From Ascidia mentula (taxonomy: Eukaryota > Chordata > Ascidiacea > Phlebobranchia > Ascidiidae): a stretch of 64,000 nt of DNA. Location: the NCBI GenBank assembly GCA_947561715.1, contig OX387205.1:7383001-7447000 (forward strand). The letters run 5' to 3'. The translations under genes and the position numbers were made by a program. The notes beneath the pieces were generated by a model that was not told the DNA's origin, did not search any database, and saw nothing but the letters and a program-made list of their open reading frames with translations. This document shows, piece by piece, positions 13,801 through 25,073 of the stretch; the first letter of the stretch is position 1, and each line of letters opens with the position of its first letter.

Positions 13801-16800
13801 ATGTTGTTTATAAATGATTGCAAAAAATTGGACATGAGAAGTCACCTGTCTATTGCTGCAAACTGCACAAAAACAAATTTTCAATCGGAAAACTATTTAA
13901 AGGAAAATACACCAGAACATAATGATGCAGGGCCATCATGCGCTGCACGATCAGATAAATATGAAACTGCGTCCAATAATACTCTTTCTTTATATTCAAA
14001 TGACAAAAGAAATTTTCAGCAACCTCTAGACAGATATCTTGCCGAATCGGAAGATGAACTTGCGTTTGAGGACGGAGATGATGGTGTAGTATTTGATGGG
14101 GACGACGACAGCGAATCGTTGGTCGAATTTGATTTTTCCAGATCCTTCCCCTCCTTTAGCACAGGACACGACCAGCCAGAAACAGTAAACGTAGCATGCT
14201 TAAACCAACCTGCTTCGCCCAACCGCACAAAAAAATTCAGCGATGGTAGTTTTCTGGAAAATACGCACATTGGGCTCAATGATTCCGGCATTGGTTCTCC
14301 GCACACAAATTTTGGCAACAAAAAGAAATTTGATGAGTCGTTTTCGTCGAGCACCGATTCCAACAACGTAAGCAATGATGCATTGCTTTCCCTCTTTTCA
14401 AATGAGTCAAGCTTTGACGATAAAGGTAAATAGTAACCTTGTTCTACCATGCCAACAAGCGTCATAAAAATTTAAATTAGGTTAGAGCTGTATATTTGGA
14501 AAAAATCACTTGTATGATGATCTTGAATTGACTATCGCCCAGTATTAACCTAATTTGGAGTGAAAACTTTTTGAAAAATATGGTTTTAACATATATAGAT
14601 ATTTTTCTTTTATGACTAAAAAACTTCTAATGACCTCCGATTGCTGTGCACACACGTGTTTAAATTTGCAAAAGTGACATTACATTTATTATTTATTAGT
14701 ACATAGTGTGAAAAATATATGTCTTTGAACAACCGTTAGCGATTTGCCTGTGGTGGCTCGTACATAAGTAAGACCTTATTTTATAAATATTTTATAAACC
14801 AGTATTTTAAAACATGAAGGATGTTTGCAAATGTCAGTTATTGCGGAGATCGTGCTTGCACATCGATGTTTATATCCTGTCGTTGCTACAAATGATATAC
14901 AGACGAAACAGGACTTTGATACACTTAAATCTCCGATAAAAGAGATCGCGACTAAATGTAGTTCAAAGGCATCCGGTTGACGCGAATGATTACAAAGACA
15001 ATTTACTTCCGCTCCTTTTCTTTTTACTTTTTGACCTTACACACCACTGGGTTTAAGTATCTGGTATGTGGATAGCAAATAATTATTTTTGAATTGCATT
15101 ACCGATCTCAAATTTATGGTTTCTGTGTTTAACTGAACATTGATGCAAATATTCGCGTGTGCATTTTGGAAAAAATGAGAATCGTTTCATTTTTAAGTGA
15201 TAGAACTTGTAAACAGCCGCGTCAACAGTTGAACACTGTGGAGCATATTAAGTGTATACAACAAAGTAGTGCTATAATCTCTAGTAATGAAGTACTGGAT
15301 GTTATGTGTTTTCTTTGTAAGTGGAAGACGTGTGTAGAGATGATTCACTTTCGTTGCTCATTCTAATTTTCTTGCAGCGGAAATACAAAAGTGTACGGGA
15401 TGCGACTCACACATCTTCGACCGTTACATTTTGAAAGTTCAGGAAAAACCATGGCATGCAAGTTGCCTTAAGTGCGTGGAATGCGGATGCCAATTGACTG
15501 ACAAATGCTTTTCCCGAGGAAATGTAGTGTATTGCAAAGATGACTTTTTCAGGTAACGTGTTGCTTACTTGGCGTACCGCTTCAAAACAATTATAAACAG
15601 GTAATTTCAGAAATATTTATTTAGGCAACACGGAACAAAATGTGCCGCGTGTGACCAGGGAATTCCACCAACCGAAATTGTGCGCCGAGCCCAGAACAAT
15701 GTATATCATTTAGAATGTTTTCAATGCTTTATGTGTGAACAGGAGTTAGGCACCGGCGACCAATTTTACCTTCTTGATGATAATCGCCTTGTATGCAAAA
15801 AAGATTACGAGCAAGCGAAAACAAGAGGTAAGATAGAAAAGAGACATTATTTTTTTTGCAACTCACTGACTAACTAAAATGTATTTTGAAAATGTATTTA
15901 CAACATTACAACGAAGTTTACTTCATGTTGCGGCTTTTGACCTTGATTGACCACCTCTTCCAATCGCTTATTTCCCAACGGTGTAGTTGTGGACTATGCG
16001 GTCAATCAATAATTCGCGCTGCTTATCCGGATTTGACCATTGGCTGTTGAGAAACACTGCGTTGAACGATTTAGCACTCAACAGCTTTGATCCATGAATC
16101 GATAGCGGTTAGCGATTAAACGCCCAAGAAATAGAGCATCTTACACGCTTGACTTATTTCGCAACCATATGGTGCAAAACGTTTAGTGGGACTGCGACCA
16201 GTCAGCCAGTATTATAACTTGTGATTGTATATCCAACGAGTAAACATTAAACGTACACAGTTTATTTTTCCTGTTCTCTATTTTGTGTATCTTTTTTTAA
16301 TCACTGCATTTAACTGCAGAGTTTTGTCACTTAATTGTTGTTGAGGGGTAGTGGACCTCCGCCACAAATTCTGCAATCCCGGTGTACAGTAAATAGCGGA
16401 AACCGGACGCTCTGTATAACTGCCAAATTATCCCCGCAACTTACAACTTGTTTAAAAATGTACTAAACTAATTAGGGCATTGAAGGCATTGTCTGGGATA
16501 AAAAACAACGTAATTAAACTTGTAACATCATCTTTTGCGAGCTGTTCCCAAAACTCGTGCCATTATTAGATTTACTTACTTTTGTGTTTTAAAGATTTGG
16601 ATGTTGACAGCGGCTTGAAAAGACCCCGCACTACTATAACAGCAAAACAATTGGAAACGCTCAAATTGGCTTACAATCAAAGTCCTAAACCTGCTCGGCA
16701 CGTAAGAGAGCAATTAAGCTCTGAAACAGGATTGGATATGAGGGTTGTTCAGGTAGGAAAATAGTATGTCGTCGATTAAAAATATATAAAGCAACATGTC

Positions 16801-17633
16801 GTACCTCGCTAATTTAAAGTTTTCTGAAATGCATCGCATTTGTTTTATTTTGTAGGTTTGGTTTCAAAATCGAAGGGCTAAGGAAAAGCGTTTAAAAAAG
16901 GACAACAATAGACAAAGATGGGGCGATTATTTCCGAGATGATAGCCAGATCAACTTTCTGACCAACTCAAGTGCCATGAACTCACAAAGGAACCCCCATT
17001 TGCCCACAAAAAGACAAACATCAACCAATGCGATTTTAAGTGGCGCCCACAAAAAAAATGAGAACCGCAGTTACGGTGTGCCTAATCAAGGTTAAACTAA
17101 TATAACATGAAATATTTTTATACTTTCGGATGCCAAATTGTATTTTATTGTTTGTTTTGGTTTTAGATGTCTTTAACACTGTCCCGAAGTTACCAAGTCC
17201 TGTATGTCAGTATACAAATGACGGGGAGTTCAATGCTGATCGTCCGCGTTCCTTAGGAAATGGATGCTACTTGAAAAATACGGATCTTCAAATAAACCAT
17301 TGTATCTTTTCTCATCAAGGCAATTTGCAAGAGAAGACTTCGTTGGGTGAACTAAAACAAACTAAACCTTGCCTCGAATCAACTCAAACGCTGAACAACA
17401 ACCAAACCAAAGAAAGTCTAACTGAAAAAGAGTATTTTAAAATGAGTGAAAATGAAGGTTTGTTTTGTTTTTCATCCACCAATGGTTTGAACATTTCTGA
17501 AAAAAATGAAGCAAAAAGTTTCGTAGCGGACGAAATTAGCTCCAAAAGTTGCGCTCAGTCGCAACTTAGCGATGCTTCATCGAGTCCCTGTTCCTGGTTT
17601 GGTGATCTTGAACATGTCCAAAACTTTCAGTAG
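13801..17633 (+). CDS. lhx3: LIM-homeobox transcription factor, Lhx3/Lhx4 class
   Basis: Six coding exons encode about 620 residues: 13801-14425, 15378-15552, 15625-15827, 16595-16752, 16856-17090, 17167-17633 (TAG). LIM domain 1 starts near residue 213 ([16 protein letters not shown]), LIM domain 2 near 272 ([18 protein letters not shown]), and the homeodomain spans about 343-402 ([15 protein letters not shown] ... [16 protein letters not shown]). The homeodomain intron falls just before VWFQNRR. The C-terminus [15 protein letters not shown] resembles vertebrate LHX3 SPASWLDEVDHAQF, the class-specific tail. Lhx3/4 proteins act in the nucleus, bind TAAT-type sites and pair with LDB and other LIM-homeodomain partners; in ascidians Lhx3 is known as an early endoderm regulator downstream of beta-catenin. 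The first exon adds about 208 residues absent from vertebrate LHX3/4, acidic and serine-rich. The start at 13801 is the first in-frame ATG after an acceptor-like site; a spliced or alternative 5' exon is possible. Confidence 0.93.
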
Positions 17634-17854
17634 TTGGTTATTGCAACTTTCCTCCACTGTTGTTGATCGTGCAAATTGTTCCCTTCAATCCCTTCCTATT
17701 CATTCCATAGTTTGTGTACTTTCATTTTTCATTATGTATAAACAAATCTTTATGAACTAATGTCCTCCAAAGAGTTCTTGAGCTTGTTTCTGGTTTTGGA
17801 CGCCGTTAGACGTATCTTAGCTGCAGGCAGGGTTGTCATAAAATTTGACCGAAA

Positions 17855-17860
17855 AATAAA
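17855..17860 (+). terminator. Candidate poly(A) signal of Lhx3/4
   Basis: AATAAA about 220 bases after the stop at 17633. Position is the only evidence. Confidence 0.4.
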
Positions 17861-19070
17861 GTCAACCAGAAAACAAACTGTATGATTGAAAGAAAAGCAT
17901 TTAAACATCATTTAAGATTTTGCGTTGCAGAAAACATATAAACTTTCTGCGTTACATGAAAAAATAAAAATTGCTTGGAATCCAATCAGTGGCGAAAAAG
18001 ATGATCCTGGTGGTATTAAAAATTACTTTAGCTTCTTTGTTTTTTATTAAACTTTAAATCTGATTTTTAAGATAAAAACGTTTAAAAAAAGTGAAAATTT
18101 TGAATCAGTGCAATTGTAAAATAACACCAGTAAAAAATAAATATTCTTTATTTATGGAATAATGACTGAAACTTTCTGCGAAGGCATCTCTGTTTAGTGC
18201 CGAACTTCACTCTGAAACGGGCTCCAAAATTGACAAATTGTCTGGTGAAATTTCCTTTGATAAAAAACGAAACAAATTTTCACCACACCGGGATTTGAAC
18301 CCTTGTTAGCCTGGCCACAATGGCAGCATCGGTCTAGACTCTAGAGTATCCGACTCGTATACCTAATATATTAATAATTTTCTAGAGCAGTGTTTTCGAA
18401 CAGGTAGTACAGCATTCCCGGTTGTATGTGTGTACCTCTTGGTTGTTTTAGGTTCAGTCCGTGTTTTATCATGAAAGTTTATTGTGCTTTACTTGTCGGA
18501 TGCACGACAGATGGGGTTTCAGCTACGCTTGGTCGTAAGTTAAAATTTTAAGCCAAACGCCAAGTTTGTGCATTCTTTTGTTTCACACATATGTAGGCCT
18601 ACACATTTGCGCTAAAGTATTCATGGCGTCAGATCAAAAATAAGAAACGGGCACTGTACGTTTTTAACTCGCTTTGTCACATTGGACATGTCTTTCGATA
18701 GATTTAAGTTTCATATGGTGAAAATGCGACGGAAATCGCCATTATATTTGACGCCAATTATACTTGGGATAAACCTTTCCACCGATGCCACAAGGGATTG
18801 GATAAGGTTAGTGATTTTACGCTACGACTCAAAAACTTTGAAGTACTTAAATGATTGGTTTAGGCCTTTTCGCGTGGGTACGATCAATCGAGGAACCAGT
18901 GTTTAATGTGGTCTTAGCAGAAAAGTAAAACGTAATTGTTACATAAGTTTGTCGTCGATTAAAAGAGGCTTAATTGTAATACAGCTAACTGATTGGGATT
19001 ATAATCAAATTACAGGGGCCAGCAAGCAGTTCAAACCTCAACAATAATATTAAACAAGCTTTTTAAATAA
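17861..19070. other. Intergenic stretch with a tRNA-like fragment
   Basis: No gene recognised. On the minus strand, 18282-18360 carries a B-box-like GGGTTCAAATCCCGG next to GATGCTGCCATTGTGGCC, as in tRNA-derived SINE heads, but I cannot form a full cloverleaf and the A box is unclear. I treat it as a probable SINE or tRNA relic of low certainty. Confidence 0.3.
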
Positions 19071-19071
19071 A

Positions 19072-19940
19072 CAAACGCTTCATGAGGGAGAACCGTTATT
19101 GTAGGAAGTGCTATCCATCGACAACATTCACGTGTCACGAATAGAATCCCTGATGCGAAAAAGCTTGCTGAGTTCTCTAACCTCAAAGACTTGCCCCTGC
19201 TTCGTTTGGAAGGAGGAACTGTGACGATACTAACCGGAGCCAACGTTCCCGCAGCCTTCCAGTGTATAAGTGCTGAACCAGGGACGCCTTGTGCTCATTG
19301 GCCCCGCACTTAGTTGCTCTGCAAGAAGCGAAGCAAATGTCCATGACCTGAAGGCTGCACAGGTAATGTTCCGACAGCAGGTATAGTATTTGTGGAAGAG
19401 AGCGACTTTCGCGACGGGACATTAGTTTTCAACATACCCACATCAAGGAAAGATCGAATGGCATATGACATGACAAAGGTATCGGTAAAGCATCTAGATG
19501 GACATTTTGAGCTCCCTTTACGCTGGAGACCTGGAATCGAGAAGTTGCCCCCCAGCCGCCAGATGGTGGAAAAGTTCCTTGACGATTGTTCAACAACGAC
19601 GTTCTGCAAAAAGGATATGTAGACACTATGCAGATGTACATATCCAAAGGCTACGCCAAAGAAATTCCTGACAACAAGGTCGTGACAGACAATCGCATCT
19701 GGACCAGCTAATCAGATGATAATTTCGATTGACAAAGTATCTCTCCAACGACCAGTGCGTTTTGGAGTCAGTCCCTGAAAATGATCGATTGGCCTGTAGC
19801 CGAGGATGCAGTCTAACTTTCGAGCAGGCCGCACACGCATAAAGGAATTCTTTCAGCTGTCAGTTCATTTTACGACCCTCTTGGCTTTGTATCTCCCGTG
19901 TTTCTGAGGGCTAAGTTATTGCTGCATGGGTTGTGCAAAT
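19072..19940 (+). mobile_element. Broken BEL/Pao retrotransposon remnant (pol)
   Basis: Short peptides in the plus direction match the order in the whole BEL/Pao copy at 52.5-59.5 kb: the post-protease LRLEGGTVTILTGANVP segment, the pre-RT VKHLDGHFELPLRWRP segment, and near 19880 an SSFYDPLGFVSPVFLRAK segment. Large parts between them are missing and there are several breaks. No LTRs recognised. It is an old fossil, clearly older than the 52.5 kb copy. Confidence 0.75.
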
Positions 19941-20811
19941 TGCGCGCATCTTCGGCCGGCTTATACACTGATAGACTATTAGTAAGGGTGTAAGGGATCT
20001 GATGTATCGGCCTGACTATGTACATGCGTTTGTGTAGTTTGTAATCTGACCGTTCCTGATATTAAATACTTCCTTAACCAATATTTTATACATGTATCTT
20101 GTGATAATGTGAGAATATAACTAAAATGTTAAAAAGATTCAAAACTATTACCTTAAATAAAAAAACTTAATCCTACATAGTAGTAGTATAGTATCAGATC
20201 ATACCGATCAGCTGACAACAAAAAGATCCCTAGTTTTAACAACTTTTTTTTCAAGATTGTGGAGATAAATACATGTGCCAATGTTTACAGTGCAGCAAAG
20301 TATCATGCAATGAAATATTAAAAAAGCAGCACAGGAAAGAAAAGCGTAGTGGAGCACAACAATTGGTTAAATACTGTACATGAGAAATAGTGTAAAATTT
20401 TGACAGACATCCATTCCACCACGGTTGACCATTTTTTTGTGCGAATAGAAATGTTATAGCTGAATGGGTAGATGGTTCATGTATAGTATTATTGCCATTG
20501 GTACAAAATGTCTTGATGAATCATTATTCCTTCAGAAGCAATAATTAGAAGGTATTAACAATAATCTAAATAGTAAGTAGTGAAAAACCACGAGAAAAAA
20601 GTGTTGTGTGACAGCTTGGAGAGATGTCACAAGATAATGATAATGTTTTGTCCAATGGCCTACTCTGTCCAATATCTGCTCCTTTAGTTCATTCAAGCCG
20701 AAGAAATGCTGAACATAAATTTGAAGGCCGTTCCTCTGTATTTCTATGGAAAAGAGTTTCTTCGTTGGGAAATGCCCTTCTCGAACTCTGTCCTGCGTAA
20801 CAGGAAAGATA
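19941..20811. other. Intergenic stretch, nothing recognised
   Basis: AT-rich sequence with no coding signal and no terminal repeats that I could pair. Confidence 0.4.
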
Positions 20812-21053
20812 CTTTTACACCGGGTCACAAAGTTTTTTCCAAACTTGATCCACATATAAGCCTACGTAACATAGAAATCTGTGCGAATATGAAAGTTACG
20901 ATTTCGGGTAGTATTTCAAGTCAAATATAGAACCAAAAATAACAGGTAGTTGCCCTGTTCGCACCTAACCATTAAAATTCGTTCAGATTTCTATTCTAAA
21001 AAGGCTTATATGTGAATCAAGTTTGGAAAAAACTTTGTGACCCGGTGTAGTAG
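20812..21053. repeat. Imperfect fold-back repeat
   Basis: The left arm, about 20812-20892 (ACACCGGGTCACAAAG ... ACATATAAGCCT ... ATAGAAATCTG), is repeated in inverted orientation at about 20976-21053, with a central loop of roughly 85 bases. Arms differ at a few positions. The sequence outside also pairs partly (CTGCGTAACAGGAAA against CTGTTACGCGGAAA), so the full element may be somewhat larger. It is probably a MITE or fold-back relic; no target duplication found. Confidence 0.6.
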
Positions 21054-21234
21054 TATTTTCCGCGTAACAGAGTTAATTGTGTGCAATGGGTCATGCATGG
21101 GTGCAAGTGTTTTGGATGAATGAGCGCAAATGAACAGGATGTTGCCAGAGCGATTTTCAGCGTGTTTAGGGCAGTTTTACTATGGTTTCCAGGGTAATTA
21201 GTCAGGCAGTAAATTGGTGCTGTTAAACAAAAAT

Positions 21235-21430
21235 GTTAAAGTAGTTATCTCGAATAAAATTTTGACCAGAGTTTCTAGCTAAACATGTAGCTGAAAAACT
21301 ACCAAAATATTGAGGTGGATTTTGTGGAAAAATGAGTCACAGAAAGTATGCTCAATTTGTGATTTTCTGTTAGTCCAGACCCTTGTCTAGAAATTCTGGT
21401 CAAAATTTTATTCGAGATAACTACTTTAAC
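21235..21430. mobile_element. MITE with about 44-bp near-perfect terminal inverted repeats
   Basis: The left end GTTAAAGTAGTTATCTCG and its following 25 bases reappear inverted at 21387-21430 with one mismatch seen by eye, enclosing about 108 bases. There is no coding capacity. Its family is unassigned. Confidence 0.75.
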
Positions 21431-21570
21431 CGCTCCCCTAGGGGCATTTTACCCTCCCTGTTGGACATTATTTTGGCTAAAAAAGCAAAAAAAAGTTTAG
21501 GTTTGTTTTGTGAAAAAATGAATCACAGAAAGTACCCTCCATTTGCAACAAAGTTAAGTCACTAACCCTC
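21431..21570 (+). repeat. Dispersed repeat shared with 36.8-36.9 kb
   Basis: A block containing CTCCCTGTTGGACATTATTT followed by a GGCTAAAAA-type run is repeated in diverged form at 36785-36930 (CTCTCTGTTGGACATCATTT). No reading frame or ends recognised. Sequence upstream of both blocks also looks loosely related (a GGGCAGTTTTA / AGCAGTTTTAG segment). Confidence 0.55.
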
Positions 21571-21691
21571 CTCTGCACAATGCATTTAGAATTAGATGTA
21601 TTGTAACTGTTTTTGGGCTGCTGTTACCAGGTGCACGAAGGCAAATGACCTCTAAAACTCAATTTTTAGGATTTAATTGTGAGTTACGGCC

Positions 21692-22708
21692 TTAAAGTGC
21701 ATATGACACGGCCATGACAACTTTGCGTAAAACTAAAGGTACATCCACAACAAACATATATCCAAAGTTTTACGGTTCTGCGTCAACTAAAAAATGTAGA
21801 AAACTGCACTAAAAGTAACGGCGACCAAAAATCGTAAACCTTTTGCGGTGAGGAGAAAAGGACATTACACAAGGCGCTTGCGTCGAAAAAATACATTGTT
21901 TAGATAGGAGAAGGCGCCTTCTTTGCAGATATCGAATAGTTTCAAACATAGGAAAATCCACAGATTACGTTACCTTAAAGGTCAGGACAGGGTTTTGCAT
22001 CACACAAAAATATGTCATTGTGACGTCACAAACCAAAGGCTTATTTGTCCCTAATTAACGGAAGACCATAGGGTATAGCAGAAACAACATTACTCTGTAC
22101 TTCGATAAGACGGGAATGGTGCGTTTCTTTGCTATGTGACATCACATGACGCCATTTTGAATGTGATGTCATAATTTTAACCTACCCTTTGTGTTAAATT
22201 TAATTTGACGATTCCAACATTTCTAGTTACGAACTATATTGCGAAAAATACATTAGTGGTTGATCATAATTGCTGTAACAACAATAACACCCTGTCCCAG
22301 TAACTGGTTTATTATTACACAACTAAATAAGACATAATAGGTCGAACAGCGGCCATTTGTCTAGAGCGTAAATTAACATAAAAATCCGTTTATTGCACTT
22401 GTTCACTTTTTGTCCCCTGTTTAATGCAATATTATGCTAAACCTGTTTTACAATGTTTTCCATTCCTACGCATAAGGCTTGCTGCCAGCACTCGCGCACG
22501 ACCGAAGCGCCTTCTATGACGTCACTCAACAATATCTCGCATCGCACGATTTCGTTCGCAGCGGCAAAAGTGCGACTTTGATCAGCTGTATCTCAGAAAC
22601 CAGTCGCCGTATCAAGCTACTTTTTTCGCCAAAAATGTTCTAAAGTTATGAACATATCTTAGTTTGATTATTAACATGTTTTATTTTTACGTGTCATATG
22701 CACTTTAA
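21692..22708. mobile_element. About 1-kb non-autonomous element with TTAA ends
   Basis: Both ends read TTAAAGTGCATATGACACG, in inverted orientation. The outermost TTAA may be the target duplication, as in piggyBac-like elements, but I cannot tell TTAA duplication from terminal repeat with one copy. No transposase coding is visible. A second, partial copy begins at 23621 with TTAAAGTGCATGTAACAC. Confidence 0.7.
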
Positions 22709-22951
22709 GTCAAAGTATCGTTCTTCCAAAACAGTAGCGGCGGTATAGCGGCCATTGTTCGCCTTGCTGGTTGGTTTCTGTAAGTTTGTCATACTTTGCA
22801 GAAATTAACTGTATGTAATTATTTTGTCGCATGACAATTATTTATAATACAGAATATTTGCTTGTCATGCAAAAGATTTGCTTGTGAGCGCGTGTTTACT
22901 GAAGTAGTATTTAGGAACATAACTCACGGCTGTTTAAATCTTTAGGACATA

Positions 22952-23361
22952 CCGTATTTTACGGACCATAAGGCGCACCCGACCATAAGGCGCACTGTCA
23001 ATAAATTGCTTTGATTAGTTTTTTTGTTCATACATAAGGCGCACCGGGCTATAGAACGCAACGTATTTTAAGGAGTATGGGTTACCGTATAAAGCTCATT
23101 AAACAAAAACTTGTTACGTAATAAATGTAAGCAAGTCACAATAGTATGAATATCACAGTTGCTAGTTGCTTTTACCGTAGTTTATTGTGTAAGACGGTGG
23201 TTTATTTATATAATAATAGTATCGGTACTGGTTTTGAGTGTACCGGTAGGCAATAAAAACTACTTGATCCATACATTAGGCGCACCGGCTTATAAGGCGC
23301 ACGATCAATTTATCAGGAAAAAAAAGGATTTACATTGCGCCTTATGGTCCGTAAAATACGG
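22952..23361. mobile_element. MITE with CCGTATTTTACGG ends and TA duplication
   Basis: The 26-base ends (CCGTATTTTACGGACCATAA continuing into GGCGCA) are perfect inverted repeats flanked by TA (22950-22951, 23362-23363). The interior repeats the ATAAGGCGCACC motif several times on both strands. There is no coding. The TA target suggests the Tc1/mariner-like side, but the superfamily is not certain. Confidence 0.8.
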
Positions 23362-23620
23362 TAGTCGTTTGTACAAAAGTAGTAGGCTATTGTTTTTGAA
23401 ATTAAGTTGCTGATTAAGATGTAAAAAAATCTGTACTGAACATTAAGAAAACGTAGTACATAAGATCCAAACTTTAGGATGTAATTGCGAACTATCATAT
23501 ACGCAAGACGTTAATTAATTTCAAACAACAATAAAATTACTTACTTTTAGTGGGCATATGGGTTCATACAGATTGCTTCAAAAAAAACGCAGTAATACAG
23601 GAAACGACAGCGTTTACAGT

Positions 23621-23720
23621 TTAAAGTGCATGTAACACAGTCATGACAACTTTGCATAAAATTAAAGGTACATCTACAACAAACATATTTCCAAAGTTTA
23701 TCGGTTCTACGTCAACAAAA
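23621..23720 (+). repeat. Partial copy of the 21.7-kb TTAA-ended element
   Basis: About 100 bases match the left end of the 21692-22708 element (CATGACAACTTTGC, ACAACAAACATAT, CCAAAGTTT in order). The rest of the element is absent. Confidence 0.7.
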
Positions 23721-23810
23721 AGATTCCAGATTCGTTTATTTTTTTCCTTAAATGGGATCTTGCTGGAAGGCTACCGTGATCGGCCAAAATAGTCAAAAGT
23801 CTGCCTAAAC

Positions 23811-23960
23811 AACATGTTGCTTAAGTAACGAACATGTTGCTTATTTAACCAACATGTTGCTTATTTAACCAACATGTTGCTAAATAAGCAACGTGTGAAT
23901 TTTAATCCTTCTGGCGCCAAGCAACACGTTGCTTAATAAGTAACATGTTGGTTAAATAAG
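23811..23960. repeat. 20-bp palindromic tandem repeat with inverted partner
   Basis: Units of AACATGTTGCTTATTTAACC follow each other at 23811-23880, then the same words return in inverted orientation at about 23881-23960 around a short non-repeated centre. Each unit contains the palindrome AACATGTT, so the locus can fold in several registers. Confidence 0.75.
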
Positions 23961-25073
23961 CAGTGTTGATTCAGACTGTGACCCTTCTGGCCGCCCATAG
24001 TTGCGCGGCGTTCGTGCAGAAACCATCTGCAGATAAATGTGCAGATCATGATAACACCTTCATGCAAATGGAGTTTGTTGTTGGTTTGTTTCATATGTGC
24101 CTGTTTTTTGTGGGCACCAATTGCAGTGGCATCGCCAGACAGTTTGATCAAGGTTCACATTTTAATACATCATAATCGTTACCAGAGGGAATATGCGTAT
24201 TATGACATACGTCAAGATCGGCGGCCTGAACTTGTTACGACAAAGCATTCTACGCGCATAAACCCTTCAAAAGATATGATAATAGTTGGGAAACTAGGTG
24301 GGGCACTTGCAGAAATATGAATTGATACTTACAAAATATGAAAAAAAAACGTCGATTTTTCTTTGATAACTCTTGTTGTTGTTATGTGCCCCACGTTCAA
24401 TTTACAACCAAACGAAAGCACGTAAATTAAGCTTTCCACAAATATTAAACTTGCCTAAAACATAGTAGGCCCAGCCGAACACAGCTTAGCGCACCCCTCC
24501 ATTATGAACATGGTTTAGAGGTGGTCCGGCACATACTCTTGTTGATAAATGTTGGCCAGACATTGGCCCAGCTTAGTTTCAATTGTACTTAAAAATACAG
24601 TAGAGAAAAAGTAAATTTTGTTTTTGCAAATTTAAGTTAGGTAATGGACCAAACTTAATTGTAAATTTGGATTTAATGCTTATCGGCAAGCTATGTTGCA
24701 CAAACAACATCTATTTTACTCTATAGAAGAAGTAGTATTTGTATCTCAAGGCGACAAAGCTTTCAAAAAAAGCAGCAATCAATGTACCTGCCACACTGTT
24801 CTGCTTGTTACCATTTTGTCTTTTTTATATTGATAAAATGCATTGAATAAAGTTTTTGCTAATGCCTTTCTAATTTGTTAAAACAGTGCTTAGTTTCCTT
24901 GTTATCATTATCTTATGCTGGCTGCTGGTTACTTACCTTAAAAAAACAGTTTAGCCTTGGACACCTACATATTCAAAATTAAACATAATGTACTTTTAAA
25001 ACTTAACAACGCTTTTGTGTTTTTCTAGATTTAGGTCATGTTAATAAGTATTTGATTGCATCTTTGTTGGCAA
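23961..25073. other. Intergenic stretch upstream of EHHADH
   Basis: No gene recognised. An acceptor-like TTTTTCTAG ends at 25029, only 45 bases before the EHHADH start codon. This would suit either a 5' UTR intron or, if the host is an ascidian, a spliced-leader acceptor; that is inference. Confidence 0.4.

Noticed and set aside
14016-14465. 149-codon minus-strand frame
   Set aside because: It is the antisense shadow of the long first Lhx3/4 exon, caused by its codon composition.
16856-17090. Pairing the homeodomain exon with a non-LIM homeobox class
   Set aside because: Two LIM domains precede it in phase and the C-terminal tail matches Lhx3/4.
18282-18360. A tRNA gene on the minus strand
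   Set aside because: The B box is clear but no cloverleaf forms; at most a SINE or tRNA relic.
23811-23960. A CRISPR-like array
   Set aside because: Units are directly adjacent without unique spacers and the host is an animal.
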